From the NCBI GenBank assembly GCA_030424595.1, contig JAUHWG010000004.1, positions 248,001 to 312,000 of the forward strand: 64,000 nt of DNA, read 5' to 3'. Below are positions 34,738 to 43,204 of the stretch, in pieces. The translations under genes and the position numbers were made by a program. Numbering within the stretch: the stretch's first letter is position 1; each line of letters starts with the position of its first letter. Source of the DNA: Polyangia bacterium (GTDB taxonomy: Bacteria; Myxococcota_A; Polyangia; Nannocystales; Nannocystaceae). Under the pieces are notes generated by a model. That model was not told where the DNA came from and did not search any database. It saw nothing but the letters and a program-made list of their open reading frames with translations.

Positions 34738-37700
34738 CTAGCCCTCCGGAGGCGGCGGAGCGACGGGCTCAGTCATACGCCGGAAGGCGAGCAGCTCGTC
34801 GAGGCGCTCTTTGGGCGGGCTCGCGAGGCTGCGATAGAGGGCCTCGGCGGCGCGGACGAGCGCGTCGATCCGCTCCAGGTCGGGCTCGGGAGCGCTGGCG
34901 AAGAGCGCCCTCGCGAGGAGGAGGCGAGCGTCGGCGATCCGCTGCGGATCGAGCTCTAGAACGGGGTCCGGTGGGGCCGTCTCGTAGGTCTTCGCGGGTG
35001 AGTCCTCCGCGCCCTCGGGGTCGCTCGTCGTCAGGCGGAGGGCTCGCTCGAGGAGGGCGATCGCCGAGCGGATGTTGTCGGTGACGCTCTGCGAGGCTGC
35101 GCTGTGGGCGTTGTCGGCGGGGGCGTTGTCGGGCTGGGGCGTGCCGGGCTGGGGCGTGCCGGGCTGGGTCGTGCCGGGCTGGGCTGTGCCGGGCTGGGCT
35201 GTGCCGGGCTGGGCTTTGCCGGCGTGGGCTTTGCGGGCTTGTTCGGGCTGGGCTCCGCCGAGCGGGCTGTCGGGCTGGGCCCCGTCCGGCGGGTCGAGCT
35301 GGGAAGCGTGGAGGAGGGCCGCGTCGAGCTGGGCCTCGGCGACGGTCACGAGGGCGTCCAGCACCTCGTCGCTCTGGGTCCCGTGCAGCGCCTCGAGGCG
35401 GACGAGCGCCTGGGCTAGGCGCTCGCGGGAGCGCTCGGGGTCGACGGCGACGAAGAGGAGGGCCAAGCGGAGGTCCGCCTCGGCGATGCCGTCGATGTCG
35501 TCGCGCGCGGCCGTGCTCGCCCGCATCCGCTCGAGGTCAGCGGCGGCGGCCTCGGTCTCGCCGAGCTTGCCGAGCACCTTGGCCCGGCCGCTGAGGAGCG
35601 CCTCGAGCCGCGCGTCGTCCTCGCCGAAGGTCCTCTCGGCGATCTCGAGGGCGCGGGCATAACTCGTGAGCGCCTCGCCTAGCTGACCTTGCTCGTTTTG
35701 GATATGGCCGATGTTCAGGAGCGCGGTGACCAGCTTGGCGTGGTTTGGGCCGAGGGTCCGCTCCCACAGCGCGAGCGCCCGCTGGGTCGAGGCGAGCGCC
35801 TTCGCGTGCTCGCCGCGGTCGCGATAGACGAAGGCGAGGTTGACGTGGACGGCCGCCGTCGTCGCGTGATCGGGGCCGAGGCTGGTCTCCCAGATCTCGA
35901 GGGCCCGCTCCCAGAGCTGCGCGGCCTCGTCGTACATGTCGCGCCGCTGATAGAGCGTGCCGATATTGTTGAGCAGCTTGGCGACGTCCGGGTGGTGCGG
36001 TCCGAGGATCGCCTCGTGGATCGCGAGGGACCGTCGCCAGGCGGCCTCGGCCTCCTCCAGGTCCCCGAGGGCGCTGGCGAGGATCCCGAGCTGGCGATCG
36101 ACGAGGGCCATCCGCATCTCCTGACCTGCGGCCTGGCGTCGGATCAGGGCCCGGGCCCAGCGGCTCCACAGGCGGCCCTGCCCGGGTTGTCCGAGGTCGA
36201 CCCCGACGGCGACGATCAGGCGCGTCGCGAGCTCGGCCGCGAGCGCCTCGTCGTCCGCGTCGAGGGCGATGAAGAAGCCGGACTCCAGGTGCTGGGCGGC
36301 GCTCTCGATCTCCTGCTCCTCGGAGAGGCGGCCGGCGAGGAGGCGAGTGCGGGCCCGCAGCGGTCGCCACCCGAGCTCGTCGGCGCGCTTGACGAGGGTC
36401 TCGGCGATCCGCTGCGCCTCGTCGATCTTGCCGAGCGCCTCGAGCTGGTGGGTCCGCTCGATCGCCTCGCGGAGGGCGTCGATCTCGATCCGCGAGCTCG
36501 GGTCGCTGGGGGGGCTCGGACGCTCGGCGAGCCAGGCGGGATCGAGGCAGCGGTCGATCGTCGGCAGGCTGAGGGCGGCGGGCAGCGCCTGCTGGAGGCG
36601 GGCGAGGTTGGCGTGCGAGAGCTCGACGACGAGGGCCTCGATCGCCCATGAGCTCTCCTCGAGGCAGGAGCGCGCCTCCTGGACCAGCGCCGGGGTCCAG
36701 GCGTCGTCCGCTGCGCTGCGCTCGCAGATCGCCAGGGAGGCGTCGCTCCAGCGCCGGGCGTAGTCGTTCAGGAGCGGCTCCAGGAGCTTCACCGCGGCCG
36801 TCGCATAGCGAAGATCGGTCGCCCGAGCGGTCTCTCGCAGGTCGGCGCGGACCGTCTCGTTCCAGACCGCGTCGATCGCCCGGGCCTCTTCGCGGCACTG
36901 GGCGAGCGCCTGGTTCTGGCGCCGGTCCTCTGCGAGGAGGGCGACGACGGCGATGATGATGACGAGGAGCGCGACGCCGACGAAGGGCAGCCAGCGCAGG
37001 CTCCGCGAGCCCCGCTCGAGGGCGAGGAGGAGCTCGTCCATCGACTGCCAGCGGTCGTCCGGGTCGGCGGCGATCCCCTTGAGGAGGGCTGTCCGCAGCG
37101 GCCTCGGGACCGCCCGCGGAGCGGCGCCCTCGTCGACCTCGCCGCGCTCGATCGTGGCGCTCAGCTCCTTGATGGTGTCGGCGCGGAAGGGGCGGACCTC
37201 GAAGAGCGCCTCCCACAGCGAGACGGAGAACGAGAAGATGTCCGATCGGACATCTGTAGTCTCGCCCGCGAGCTGCTCCGGGGGCATGTAGGCGGGGGTG
37301 CCGATGACCGTGCCGACGACCGTCATCGGCGCGTCGAGCACTCCGCCGGCGCTGCTCACCCGGAGCACCGGCTGATCGCTGAGGCTCTCGTCCGCGAGGA
37401 GCGAGCGCTCGGCCCGGGCGAGGCCGAAGTCGAGGACGCGGACCCGGTCGTCGGCGCCGGCGATCGCGTTGTCCGGCTTGAAGTCGCGGTGGAGGATCCC
37501 CGCCCGGTGCGCGGCCGCGAGCCCGCGACCGGCCTCGACGTAGCGGGCGAGGATCGCCGCCGGCGTGCGCGGCTTGTCCTCGACCCAGCGCCGCAGGGTC
37601 TCGCCCTCGACGTACTCCATCGCCAGGTAGACCCGCCCCTGCTCCTCGCCGACCTCGTAGACGGTGATGACGTTGGGGTGGGAGAGGCGGGCGAGGGCTT

Positions 37701-37950
37701 GGGCCTCGCGGAGCACCCGGACCCGCATCGTGTGGTCGCGCGCGCCGTGCCAGAGCTTGATCGCGAGCTTGCGATCGAGCTCCTCGTCGTAGCCGAGGAA
37801 GACCCGGCCCATGCCCCCCTCGCCGAGCTGGCGGAAGATGAAGAAGCGACCGATCCGCGACGGCATCTCCCCGTCGTCAGCGCCGACATCGGCGCCCGTG
37901 ACGGTGACGGCCACCTGCCCGTCGACGCGGGTGATCGTGTCCAGGGACAT
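34738..37950 (-). CDS. Membrane-anchored Ser/Thr protein kinase with TPR sensor region
   Basis: Start at the ATG of MSLDTITRVD, 1070 residues. The kinase domain is complete: GEGGMG (43-48), Lys65 in AIK, HRDFKPDN (154-161), DFG (174-176), and an activation segment ending MPPEQ. A single membrane helix follows near 318-338 (VGVALLVIIIAVVALLA). The remaining about 700 residues contain tetratricopeptide repeats, clear in LLNNIGTLYQRRDMYDEAAQ and LLNIGHIQNEQGQLGEALTS. Near the C-terminus is a low-complexity Gln-Pro-Gly-Thr repeat. With the kinase N-terminal of the helix, the TPR part would be periplasmic. The promoter region carries the element shared with the kinase at 53161 and the SDR gene. 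Confidence 0.88.
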   Translation of the reverse strand: MSLDTITRVDGQVAVTVTGADVGADDGEMPSRIGRFFIFRQLGEGGMGRVFLGYDEELDRKLAIKLWHGARDHTMRVRVLREAQALARLSHPNVITVYEVGEEQGRVYLAMEYVEGETLRRWVEDKPRTPAAILARYVEAGRGLAAAHRAGILHRDFKPDNAIAGADDRVRVLDFGLARAERSLLADESLSDQPVLRVSSAGGVLDAPMTVVGTVIGTPAYMPPEQLAGETTDVRSDIFSFSVSLWEALFEVRPFRADTIKELSATIERGEVDEGAAPRAVPRPLRTALLKGIAADPDDRWQSMDELLLALERGSRSLRWLPFVGVALLVIIIAVVALLAEDRRQNQALAQCREEARAIDAVWNETVRADLRETARATDLRYATAAVKLLEPLLNDYARRWSDASLAICERSAADDAWTPALVQEARSCLEESSWAIEALVVELSHANLARLQQALPAALSLPTIDRCLDPAWLAERPSPPSDPSSRIEIDALREAIERTHQLEALGKIDEAQRIAETLVKRADELGWRPLRARTRLLAGRLSEEQEIESAAQHLESGFFIALDADDEALAAELATRLIVAVGVDLGQPGQGRLWSRWARALIRRQAAGQEMRMALVDRQLGILASALGDLEEAEAAWRRSLAIHEAILGPHHPDVAKLLNNIGTLYQRRDMYDEAAQLWERALEIWETSLGPDHATTAAVHVNLAFVYRDRGEHAKALASTQRALALWERTLGPNHAKLVTALLNIGHIQNEQGQLGEALTSYARALEIAERTFGEDDARLEALLSGRAKVLGKLGETEAAAADLERMRASTAARDDIDGIAEADLRLALLFVAVDPERSRERLAQALVRLEALHGTQSDEVLDALVTVAEAQLDAALLHASQLDPPDGAQPDSPLGGAQPEQARKAHAGKAQPGTAQPGTAQPGTTQPGTPQPGTPQPDNAPADNAHSAASQSVTDNIRSAIALLERALRLTTSDPEGAEDSPAKTYETAPPDPVLELDPQRIADARLLLARALFASAPEPDLERIDALVRAAEALYRSLASPPKERLDELLAFRRMTEPVAPPPPEG
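35131..35220 (-). repeat. 15-base in-frame repeat, six units
   Basis: The plus-strand unit GGGCTGGG(G/T/C)(C/T)(G/T)TGCC encodes Gln-Pro-Gly-Thr-(Ala/Thr/Pro) on the gene strand. It lies in the C-terminal linker of the TPR kinase. Confidence 0.85.
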
Positions 37951-37961
37951 GCGCCGGCATC

Positions 37962-37993
37962 CTAGCAGCCCAGGGCGAAAGTCTAGCGCGCTC
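37962..37993 (-). promoter_or_regulatory. Shared promoter element, copy A (kinase-TPR gene)
   Basis: On the gene strand: GCGCGC-nn-GACTTTCGCC-nn-GGGCTGCTAG-GAT, with TAGGAT eight bases before the ATG. Of 32 aligned bases 28 match copy B (53177-53213). See the finding on this element. Confidence 0.65.
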
Positions 37994-38170
37994 CCCCTCA
38001 CGGGCGGCGAACCTGCCCCCGGGCGCGGGGCGGAGCGCAGCCAGCTAGCCCCGGCTGAGGGGAGAGCGTAGCCACCACCTGGAGCGAGGCTCCTCATCGC
38101 GCGCGCTCCGTGCGTCAGTCAGCGCACATCCTCCGCGAGGAGGCGCGCGTCGGGGGCGACAGAGCACAGA

Positions 38171-38176
38171 TATAGT
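38171..38176 (+). promoter_or_regulatory. Predicted -10 of the 38183 lipoprotein gene
   Basis: TATAGT, six bases before ATG 38183. No clear -35 at 16-18 bases upstream. Predicts a leaderless message. Confidence 0.5.
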
Positions 38177-38182
38177 CGTCCC

Positions 38183-38926
38183 ATGCGTACTCTTGTGGTC
38201 GCTCTATCCATGCTCCCTGGTCTCGTCGGTTGCGCCGGTGATGACTCCGCGACGACCGCTGAGACCATGACCTCGGGGGCGGTGACGTCTGCGGCGACGA
38301 CGGAGGACTCTACGGGTTCGACCGCGGCCTCGACCTCGAGCTCCTCCGCGACGAGCGAGGGGACCGGCGAGAGCACAGAGAGCACAGAGGGCACGACGAC
38401 GGCCGAGACGACGACGACCGAGGGCACGACCACGGGCCTTGAGCTCTGTCACTTCGGGACGACGGGTGGCTCGGGGGGGAGCACCGATCCCTGGCTGGAG
38501 CTCGATCACCACGGAACCCCCGTCGAGGACGGCGTCACCCTCGGCCTCGAGTGCGGCCTCCAGGGGCTCTTCATGCTCGAGCTCGTCCCGACCTTCGGCG
38601 GCTTTGAGCCCGACGACGAGTACGTCTCGATCGGGATGACCGTCGACGTCGACGGCTTTAACGTCAACCCCGACGGTCACTTCTACAGCGTCGACGAGCT
38701 CTCCTTCTACATCGGCTGCGACGTCTTCGACGGCGGCGTCAGCTACATCCTCGCCGTGATCCCGCCGGACACGATCGAGGACCTCGCCGAGCTCCACGGC
38801 GCGGAGGGTCAGCTCAGCGTCACCCTCTACCCCGACGGCGGCGGCGATCCGGTGACCCTCGACCGGACCTTCACGATCAACGCCGAGGTCGATGAGATGT
38901 GGGAGTTCTGCGGCTACGCGCCCTAG
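38183..38926 (+). CDS. Lipoprotein of unknown function
   Basis: 247 residues. The signal peptide MRTLVVALSMLPGLVGC has lipobox LVGC. A Thr/Ser/Glu linker runs to about residue 85. The beta-rich domain starts at LELCHFGTTGG and includes GVTLGLECGLQGLFMLELVP, DDEYVSIGMTVDVDGFNVNP, and FTINAEVDEMWEFCGYAP. It has an even number of Cys that may pair. I recognise no family, but this one-domain lipoprotein type is frequent in Nannocystaceae-like genomes. Confidence 0.65.
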   Translation: MRTLVVALSMLPGLVGCAGDDSATTAETMTSGAVTSAATTEDSTGSTAASTSSSSATSEGTGESTESTEGTTTAETTTTEGTTTGLELCHFGTTGGSGGSTDPWLELDHHGTPVEDGVTLGLECGLQGLFMLELVPTFGGFEPDDEYVSIGMTVDVDGFNVNPDGHFYSVDELSFYIGCDVFDGGVSYILAVIPPDTIEDLAELHGAEGQLSVTLYPDGGGDPVTLDRTFTINAEVDEMWEFCGYAP

Positions 38927-39047
38927 CAGACCGATTGCCGAAGCGCCGCGCCGACGACCGACGGGTGAGCAGACCTCAGCCGTGAGGGCGTTCTTCTGCA
39001 AAGCTTGCGCACCTCCGGTGAGCGTCGCTGGGGTTGAATCGTCGCCC

Positions 39048-39467
39048 GTGAAGATCGCTGACATCATGACTCGCGACGTGGTCTCGATCGAGCTCACGTC
39101 CCGCCTCGGCGCCGCGCTCCAGCTCCTCCGCGAGCATGACATCCGCCACCTGCCGGTGGTCGAGGAGGGCTCCTTGCGGGGGATCCTCAGCGACCGTGAC
39201 ATCCGCACCTACCGACCCCCCGACGCCTTGGTCGAGGACAACGTCGTCGCCTCGATCGAGCTCCTTGACACGCCGCTGTGGCGGGTGATGACCGATGAGG
39301 TGCTCACGGCCGGTCCGGAGGAGTCGATCGACCGAGCGCTGGATCTCTTCGTCGACCGCCGGGTCGGCGCGATCTGTGTCGTCGAGGACGGGCTCCTGGT
39401 CGGCATCGTCTCCTACATCGACGCCCTGCGAGCGCTCCGCGAGGAGCGGCGGGCGAGCGCTACCTAG
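39048..39467 (+). CDS. CBS-domain-pair protein
   Basis: Start at the GTG of VKIADIMTRDVVSI, 139 residues. Two CBS motifs are complete: KIADIMTRDVVSIELTSRLG through HDIRHLPVVEEGSLRGILSD, and PLWRVMTDEVLTAGPEESID through RVGAICVVEDGLLVGIVSYI. A CBS pair binds adenine nucleotides or similar ligands and usually regulates a partner. Stand-alone forms are small energy or stress sensors. An upstream GTG (38982) is possible but the extra residues look non-coding. No partner enzyme is adjacent. Confidence 0.85.
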   Translation: MKIADIMTRDVVSIELTSRLGAALQLLREHDIRHLPVVEEGSLRGILSDRDIRTYRPPDALVEDNVVASIELLDTPLWRVMTDEVLTAGPEESIDRALDLFVDRRVGAICVVEDGLLVGIVSYIDALRALREERRASAT

Positions 39468-39898
39468 GCCGGCTGGGTCCGGCGTCCATCTCGGAGGAGG
39501 TGGCTCCGCTTGCCGCCTGGTGTCGTCGCGAGTCGCGAGTCGCGAGTCGCCGCGAAGGTCGTCGAGCTCGTCGAGCTCGTCGAGCGAGTCGTCGCGCAGG
39601 TCGTCGAGCTCCGCGAGGTCGTCGACCTCATCACCGCCGCCGCATCCAGCCCGTCGTCGAGCTGGGGGCGCGGATCGGAGCGGCTCAGGGATGTACTCGC
39701 GCAGAGGCCGCGATCTGGGCGGAGGGGATGTGGGCTCGGAGGGGATCGACGGGGTCGCCGCTCGCCGGGCGCCTTGGGACGGTGGCCGCCGTCGACAGCA
39801 GATCGTTTGTAGTCGCCATCTAGGGCGGAAAATTCGCCATTTCGGCCCTGGCGCTGTCGCCAGGATTCGGATTGCGAAAACGACACCTTGCTGGGACG
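39468..39898. other. 431-base GC-rich region with short inverted and direct repeats
   Basis: Contains GCGAGTC repeated four times near 39528-39552 and several GTCGAGCTC/GAGCTCGTCGA units near 39560-39600. Frames on both strands give low-complexity peptides (Asp/Leu/Glu or Val/Glu rich) and none has a supported start. The last about 60 bases, with more A+T, should hold the POT transporter promoter. Confidence 0.5.
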
Positions 39899-41521
39899 AT
39901 GCGCGACACCGTGAGCGCAGATAGCGAACCCGAAAAGCTGATCCTCGGCCATCCACGGGGGCTCTTCGTCCTCTTCCTCGCCGAGATGTGGGAGCGCTTT
40001 TGCTACTACGGCATGCGCGGGCTCCTCGTCCTCTACCTGACGAAGGCGCTGATGATGGGGGACGCGAAGGCGTTCGGGATCTACGGCGCCTACACGGCCC
40101 TGATCTACGCCGCCCCCGTGCTCGGAGGGATCATCGCCGACAAGGTGCTCGGCTACCGCCGCGCCGTGATCCTCGGCGGCCTGATGATGGCGATCGGCGA
40201 GTTTGTCGTCCTCGGCGGCACCGCGACGACGCTCTACATCGGCATGGGCCTGCTGACGATCGGCAACGGCTATCTCAAGGCGAACATCTCGAGCATCGTC
40301 GGTCTCCTCTACGGGGCCGGCGATCCGCGGCGCGACTCCGGCTTCACGATCTTCTACATGGGGATCAACCTCGGCGCCTTCCTGGCGACGACGGTCTGCG
40401 CCTGGGTCGGCGAGACCTACGGCTATCACTACGGCTTCGGCCTCGCCGGGATCGGCATGCTGATCGGCGTGGCGACCTTCATCATCGGCCAGCCCTGGCT
40501 CAAGGACCACGGCGGACCGCCGAGCCTAGAGCGGCTGCGGAGCCCCGCGTTCCTCGGCCTCAGCCTCCAGACCGTGACGATCCTCGGCTCCTTCGCCGCG
40601 GTGCCGCTCCTCTACCTGCTGATGACCCGCAACCAGATGGTCGGCGTGCTGCTGATCCTGGTCGCGATCTACGTCGTCGGCAGCCTGCTCTTCAACGGCT
40701 TTAAGAGCGGCCGGATCCAGCGCGATCGGACGATCGTCCTGGTCGTCCTGATGTTCTTCAACGTCGTCTTCTGGGCCTTCTTCGAGCAGGCAGGCTCGTC
40801 GCTGACCCTCTTCACCGACCGCAACGTCGACCGCTACATCCCCTTCCTCGACTGGGAGATGGGCGCGGCGATGACGCAGTCGTTCAACTCGATGTTCATC
40901 CTCCTCTTCGGCTCGGTCTTCTCGGCGATGTGGATCGCCCTGGAGCGCCGAAACGCCAACCCGAACATCCCGGCGAAGTTCGGGATCGGCATCCTCCTCC
41001 TCGGGATCGGCTTCCTCGTGCTCCTCCTCGGCCGCGAGATGGCCGGCCCGGACGCGCTGGTCCCCCTGTGGATCCTGGCGTTCATGTACATGCTGCACAC
41101 GATGGGCGAGCTCTCGCTCTCGCCCATCGGCCTGTCGATGGTGACCAAGCTCTCGCCCCCCGGGATGACAGGCACGGTGATGGGCGCATGGTTCCTCTCG
41201 TGGGCCGGCTCCAACTACGTCGCCGCGATCCTGGCCAAGCTCACCGGCTCGGAGGAGGAGGGGAGCGCGGCGATCGCGGGGATGGTGCGGGCGGCGGAGA
41301 ACGCCATCGCCGTCCCGCCCGGACCGGTCACCAAGGTGCTCGCGGTCGCCCAAGAGCGGAGCACGGACGCCTATTGGCTCGGCGAGCTCGGCAAGGCGCA
41401 GGAGGGGCTGACCACCTACGTCGATCTCTTCGCGACCCTCGGCTACATCGCCTTCGGCACCGGAGTGTTCCTCATTATCATCGCCCGTCCGCTCAACCGG
41501 ATGATGCACGGGGTCAAGTAG
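39899..41521 (+). CDS. POT/PTR2-family proton-dependent oligopeptide transporter
   Basis: 540 residues, twelve or more membrane helices, starting at ATG 39899. The family signature ExxERFxYYG is present as LAEMWERFCYYGMRGLLVLYL. The second PTR2 signature FYMGINLGAFLAT is also present, as is GGIIADKVLGYRRAVILGG. These transporters import di- and tripeptides with protons across the inner membrane. The peptide supply fits a predator that digests protein. In this window it could relate to the peptide-binding kinase at 1950, but they are 32 kb apart. Confidence 0.92.
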   Translation: MRDTVSADSEPEKLILGHPRGLFVLFLAEMWERFCYYGMRGLLVLYLTKALMMGDAKAFGIYGAYTALIYAAPVLGGIIADKVLGYRRAVILGGLMMAIGEFVVLGGTATTLYIGMGLLTIGNGYLKANISSIVGLLYGAGDPRRDSGFTIFYMGINLGAFLATTVCAWVGETYGYHYGFGLAGIGMLIGVATFIIGQPWLKDHGGPPSLERLRSPAFLGLSLQTVTILGSFAAVPLLYLLMTRNQMVGVLLILVAIYVVGSLLFNGFKSGRIQRDRTIVLVVLMFFNVVFWAFFEQAGSSLTLFTDRNVDRYIPFLDWEMGAAMTQSFNSMFILLFGSVFSAMWIALERRNANPNIPAKFGIGILLLGIGFLVLLLGREMAGPDALVPLWILAFMYMLHTMGELSLSPIGLSMVTKLSPPGMTGTVMGAWFLSWAGSNYVAAILAKLTGSEEEGSAAIAGMVRAAENAIAVPPGPVTKVLAVAQERSTDAYWLGELGKAQEGLTTYVDLFATLGYIAFGTGVFLIIIARPLNRMMHGVK

Positions 41522-41652
41522 TCATGGGAGCTAGGGCGCAAGCCAGCGCACAGAATCGTGCCCAGATCCGGGCACAGGCCGATTCACAGAACTGGGCCGA
41601 GACCCGGGCCGAGACCCGGGCACAAGCCATCGCAGGAATTGGGAGAGTGTGG

Positions 41653-41925
41653 ATGAAGACTCAAAGCATCGTGATCGCCTTGACCGTCGGCCTCGTCACC
41701 GTCAGCGGCTGCGCCAAGGATGAGGAGTGCGTCGCCCTCGCGGAGCACGTCGCCGAGGTCGTCGCCGAGGAGCAGGGAGGCGCGCTCTCGGAGGAGAACC
41801 GGGAGAAGATGCTCAAGGAGACGGTCGAGCAGTGCGGCTCGGAGAAGCCGGCGCCCGCGGCCATGAAGTGCGCCCTCGCGGCGAGCTCGACCGAGGCCCT
41901 CAAGGAGTGCGACAAGGTCGAGTGA
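41653..41925 (+). CDS. Small Cys-containing lipoprotein
   Basis: ATG at 41653 behind GGGAGAG; 90 residues. Signal peptide MKTQSIVIALTVGLVTVSGC with lipobox TVSGC. The mature part is a charged helical domain with four further Cys (EECVALAEHVAEVVAEEQ, VEQCGSEKPAP, KCALAASSTEALKECDKVE) that can form two disulfides. The family is common in myxobacteria but the function is unknown. The frame continues upstream to the transporter stop through a degenerate Arg-Ala-Gln/Glu repeat; that part has no signal peptide logic and is left out. Confidence 0.7.
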   Translation: MKTQSIVIALTVGLVTVSGCAKDEECVALAEHVAEVVAEEQGGALSEENREKMLKETVEQCGSEKPAPAAMKCALAASSTEALKECDKVE

Positions 41926-42098
41926 CGGCGAGTCGCCCGCGGGAAGCTCCGGCGCGATCTCGGGACCACGAGCGCGCGGAGCTCCGCGGGTGCACCCGGA
42001 TCACCCATGTGCGGCCGAGCTTCGACGACGGCCTCCCGCACGCGCTAGACGAGCGCAGGAAGAGCCTCTGCGCTCGCGTCCCGCTCAGCCCTCATCCC

Positions 42099-42974
42099 TC
42101 ATCCCTCAGCGAGCGGCGTACGAGCGTCGCCTGGGTCCGCGACGAGGAAGCTCGCCAACACCTGCGCGACCGGCTCGGGCTCCTCCAGGTGGAGGTGGTG
42201 GCTGCCGCTGAGGTTTGTGACCTCGAGGTCGCCGATGCAGGCGCAGCGCTCGGCGACGACCGCTCGATCAAAGGGGATCCCGCGGTCCGCGGTTAGCAGC
42301 GCGACGCGGCAGGTGATCGCACGGAGGAAGGAGTTGACCTGGGCCGCGGTCAGGCGGATCCGTGAGGGCCAGCGGAGGCGAGGATCGGTTCGCCAGCGCC
42401 AGCCGCCGTCGACGGGCTCCAGGGCGCGCTCGACGAGGATCCGGGCGGCGTCGGGGTGGAGCCCGGTCGCGCGGGTGCGGGCGGCCGCAGCCGCGTCGAT
42501 CGTCGGGTAGGCGCGCTCGCTCACCCGAGGGCCGCGGGCCTCTCGATCGAGGGCGGTGCGCAGGCGTGGGGCCGCCTCGTCCGGGTCGTCGGTCAGCGGC
42601 GCGAGGCCTTCGACCAGGGCCAGGCGGAGGATCCGCTCCGGGTAGGCGCCGGCGCAGAGGGCTGCGACCGCCGCCCCGAGGGAGTGGCCGAGGAGGGCGT
42701 AGCGCGACCAGCCGAGGGCGGCCGCAGCCGCGAGGGCGTCGGCGACGTAGTCGAGCAGGTAGTAGGTCCCGTGCCCGCGATGGGCGGAGAGCCCGTGGCC
42801 GGCGTGATCGAGGGCGACGATCCGGCACTCCGGGAGGAGCGGGGCGAGTCGATCAAAGCTCGCCGCGTTGTCGAGCCAGCCGTGGAGGGCGAGGACAGGG
42901 AGCCCGTCTGCGGGCCCCCAGACGCGGGCCGCGAGGCGGATCTCAGGGAGCTCGAGCGTGATCTCGTCGGTCAT
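42099..42974 (-). CDS. Alpha/beta hydrolase
   Basis: 291 residues from MTDEITLELPE. The nucleophile elbow GHSLG is in YALLGHSLGAAVAAL. The oxyanion region is LALHGWLDNAASF, and ALDHAGHGLS follows. The catalytic His is in GSHHLHLEEPEPV and an acidic residue lies before it. The set matches the serine-hydrolase-like/MEST branch of alpha/beta hydrolases. It is soluble, and the substrate is unknown. It is divergent from the IYD-like gene, with a 10-base repeat in between. Confidence 0.85.
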   Translation of the reverse strand: MTDEITLELPEIRLAARVWGPADGLPVLALHGWLDNAASFDRLAPLLPECRIVALDHAGHGLSAHRGHGTYYLLDYVADALAAAAALGWSRYALLGHSLGAAVAALCAGAYPERILRLALVEGLAPLTDDPDEAAPRLRTALDREARGPRVSERAYPTIDAAAAARTRATGLHPDAARILVERALEPVDGGWRWRTDPRLRWPSRIRLTAAQVNSFLRAITCRVALLTADRGIPFDRAVVAERCACIGDLEVTNLSGSHHLHLEEPEPVAQVLASFLVADPGDARTPLAEG

Positions 42975-42980
42975 GGGCGC

Positions 42981-43020
42981 TGGTTCGGGCTGGTTCGGGC
43001 TGGTTCGGGCTGGTTCGGGC
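42981..43020. repeat. 10-base tandem repeat, four perfect units
   Basis: TGGTTCGGGC four times, six bases before the start codon of the alpha/beta hydrolase gene, so it occupies its 5' leader. Confidence 0.9.
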
Positions 43021-43204
43021 AGACGGCCCGGGGGTGAGGTGGTCCGACGATGGTCGAGTTCGGCCCTCCGCGCAAGCCTGCGGGCGGGCGCTCTGCTCCT
43101 CGCCTCGCGCCGCCGAGGCGGAGTCGAACGGGCTCCATGGGCCTCCTCGGGGCGATGGGTTCGACCTCGAGCGCGTGGTAGGGTCTCGGCCAGTGGGGGG
43201 TCTG

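Noticed and set aside
34738-38097. Longer start (38097) for the kinase-TPR gene
   Set aside because: The extra 49 residues are Gly/Pro/Ser/Arg-rich and cover the conserved promoter element. The ATG at 37950 follows a TAGGAT at the right distance.
39510-39812. Possible coiled-coil gene in the 39.5 kb spacer
   Set aside because: The Val/Glu/Arg pattern comes from GTCGAG-type DNA repeats, there is no ribosome site or promoter, and opposite-strand frames look equally good.
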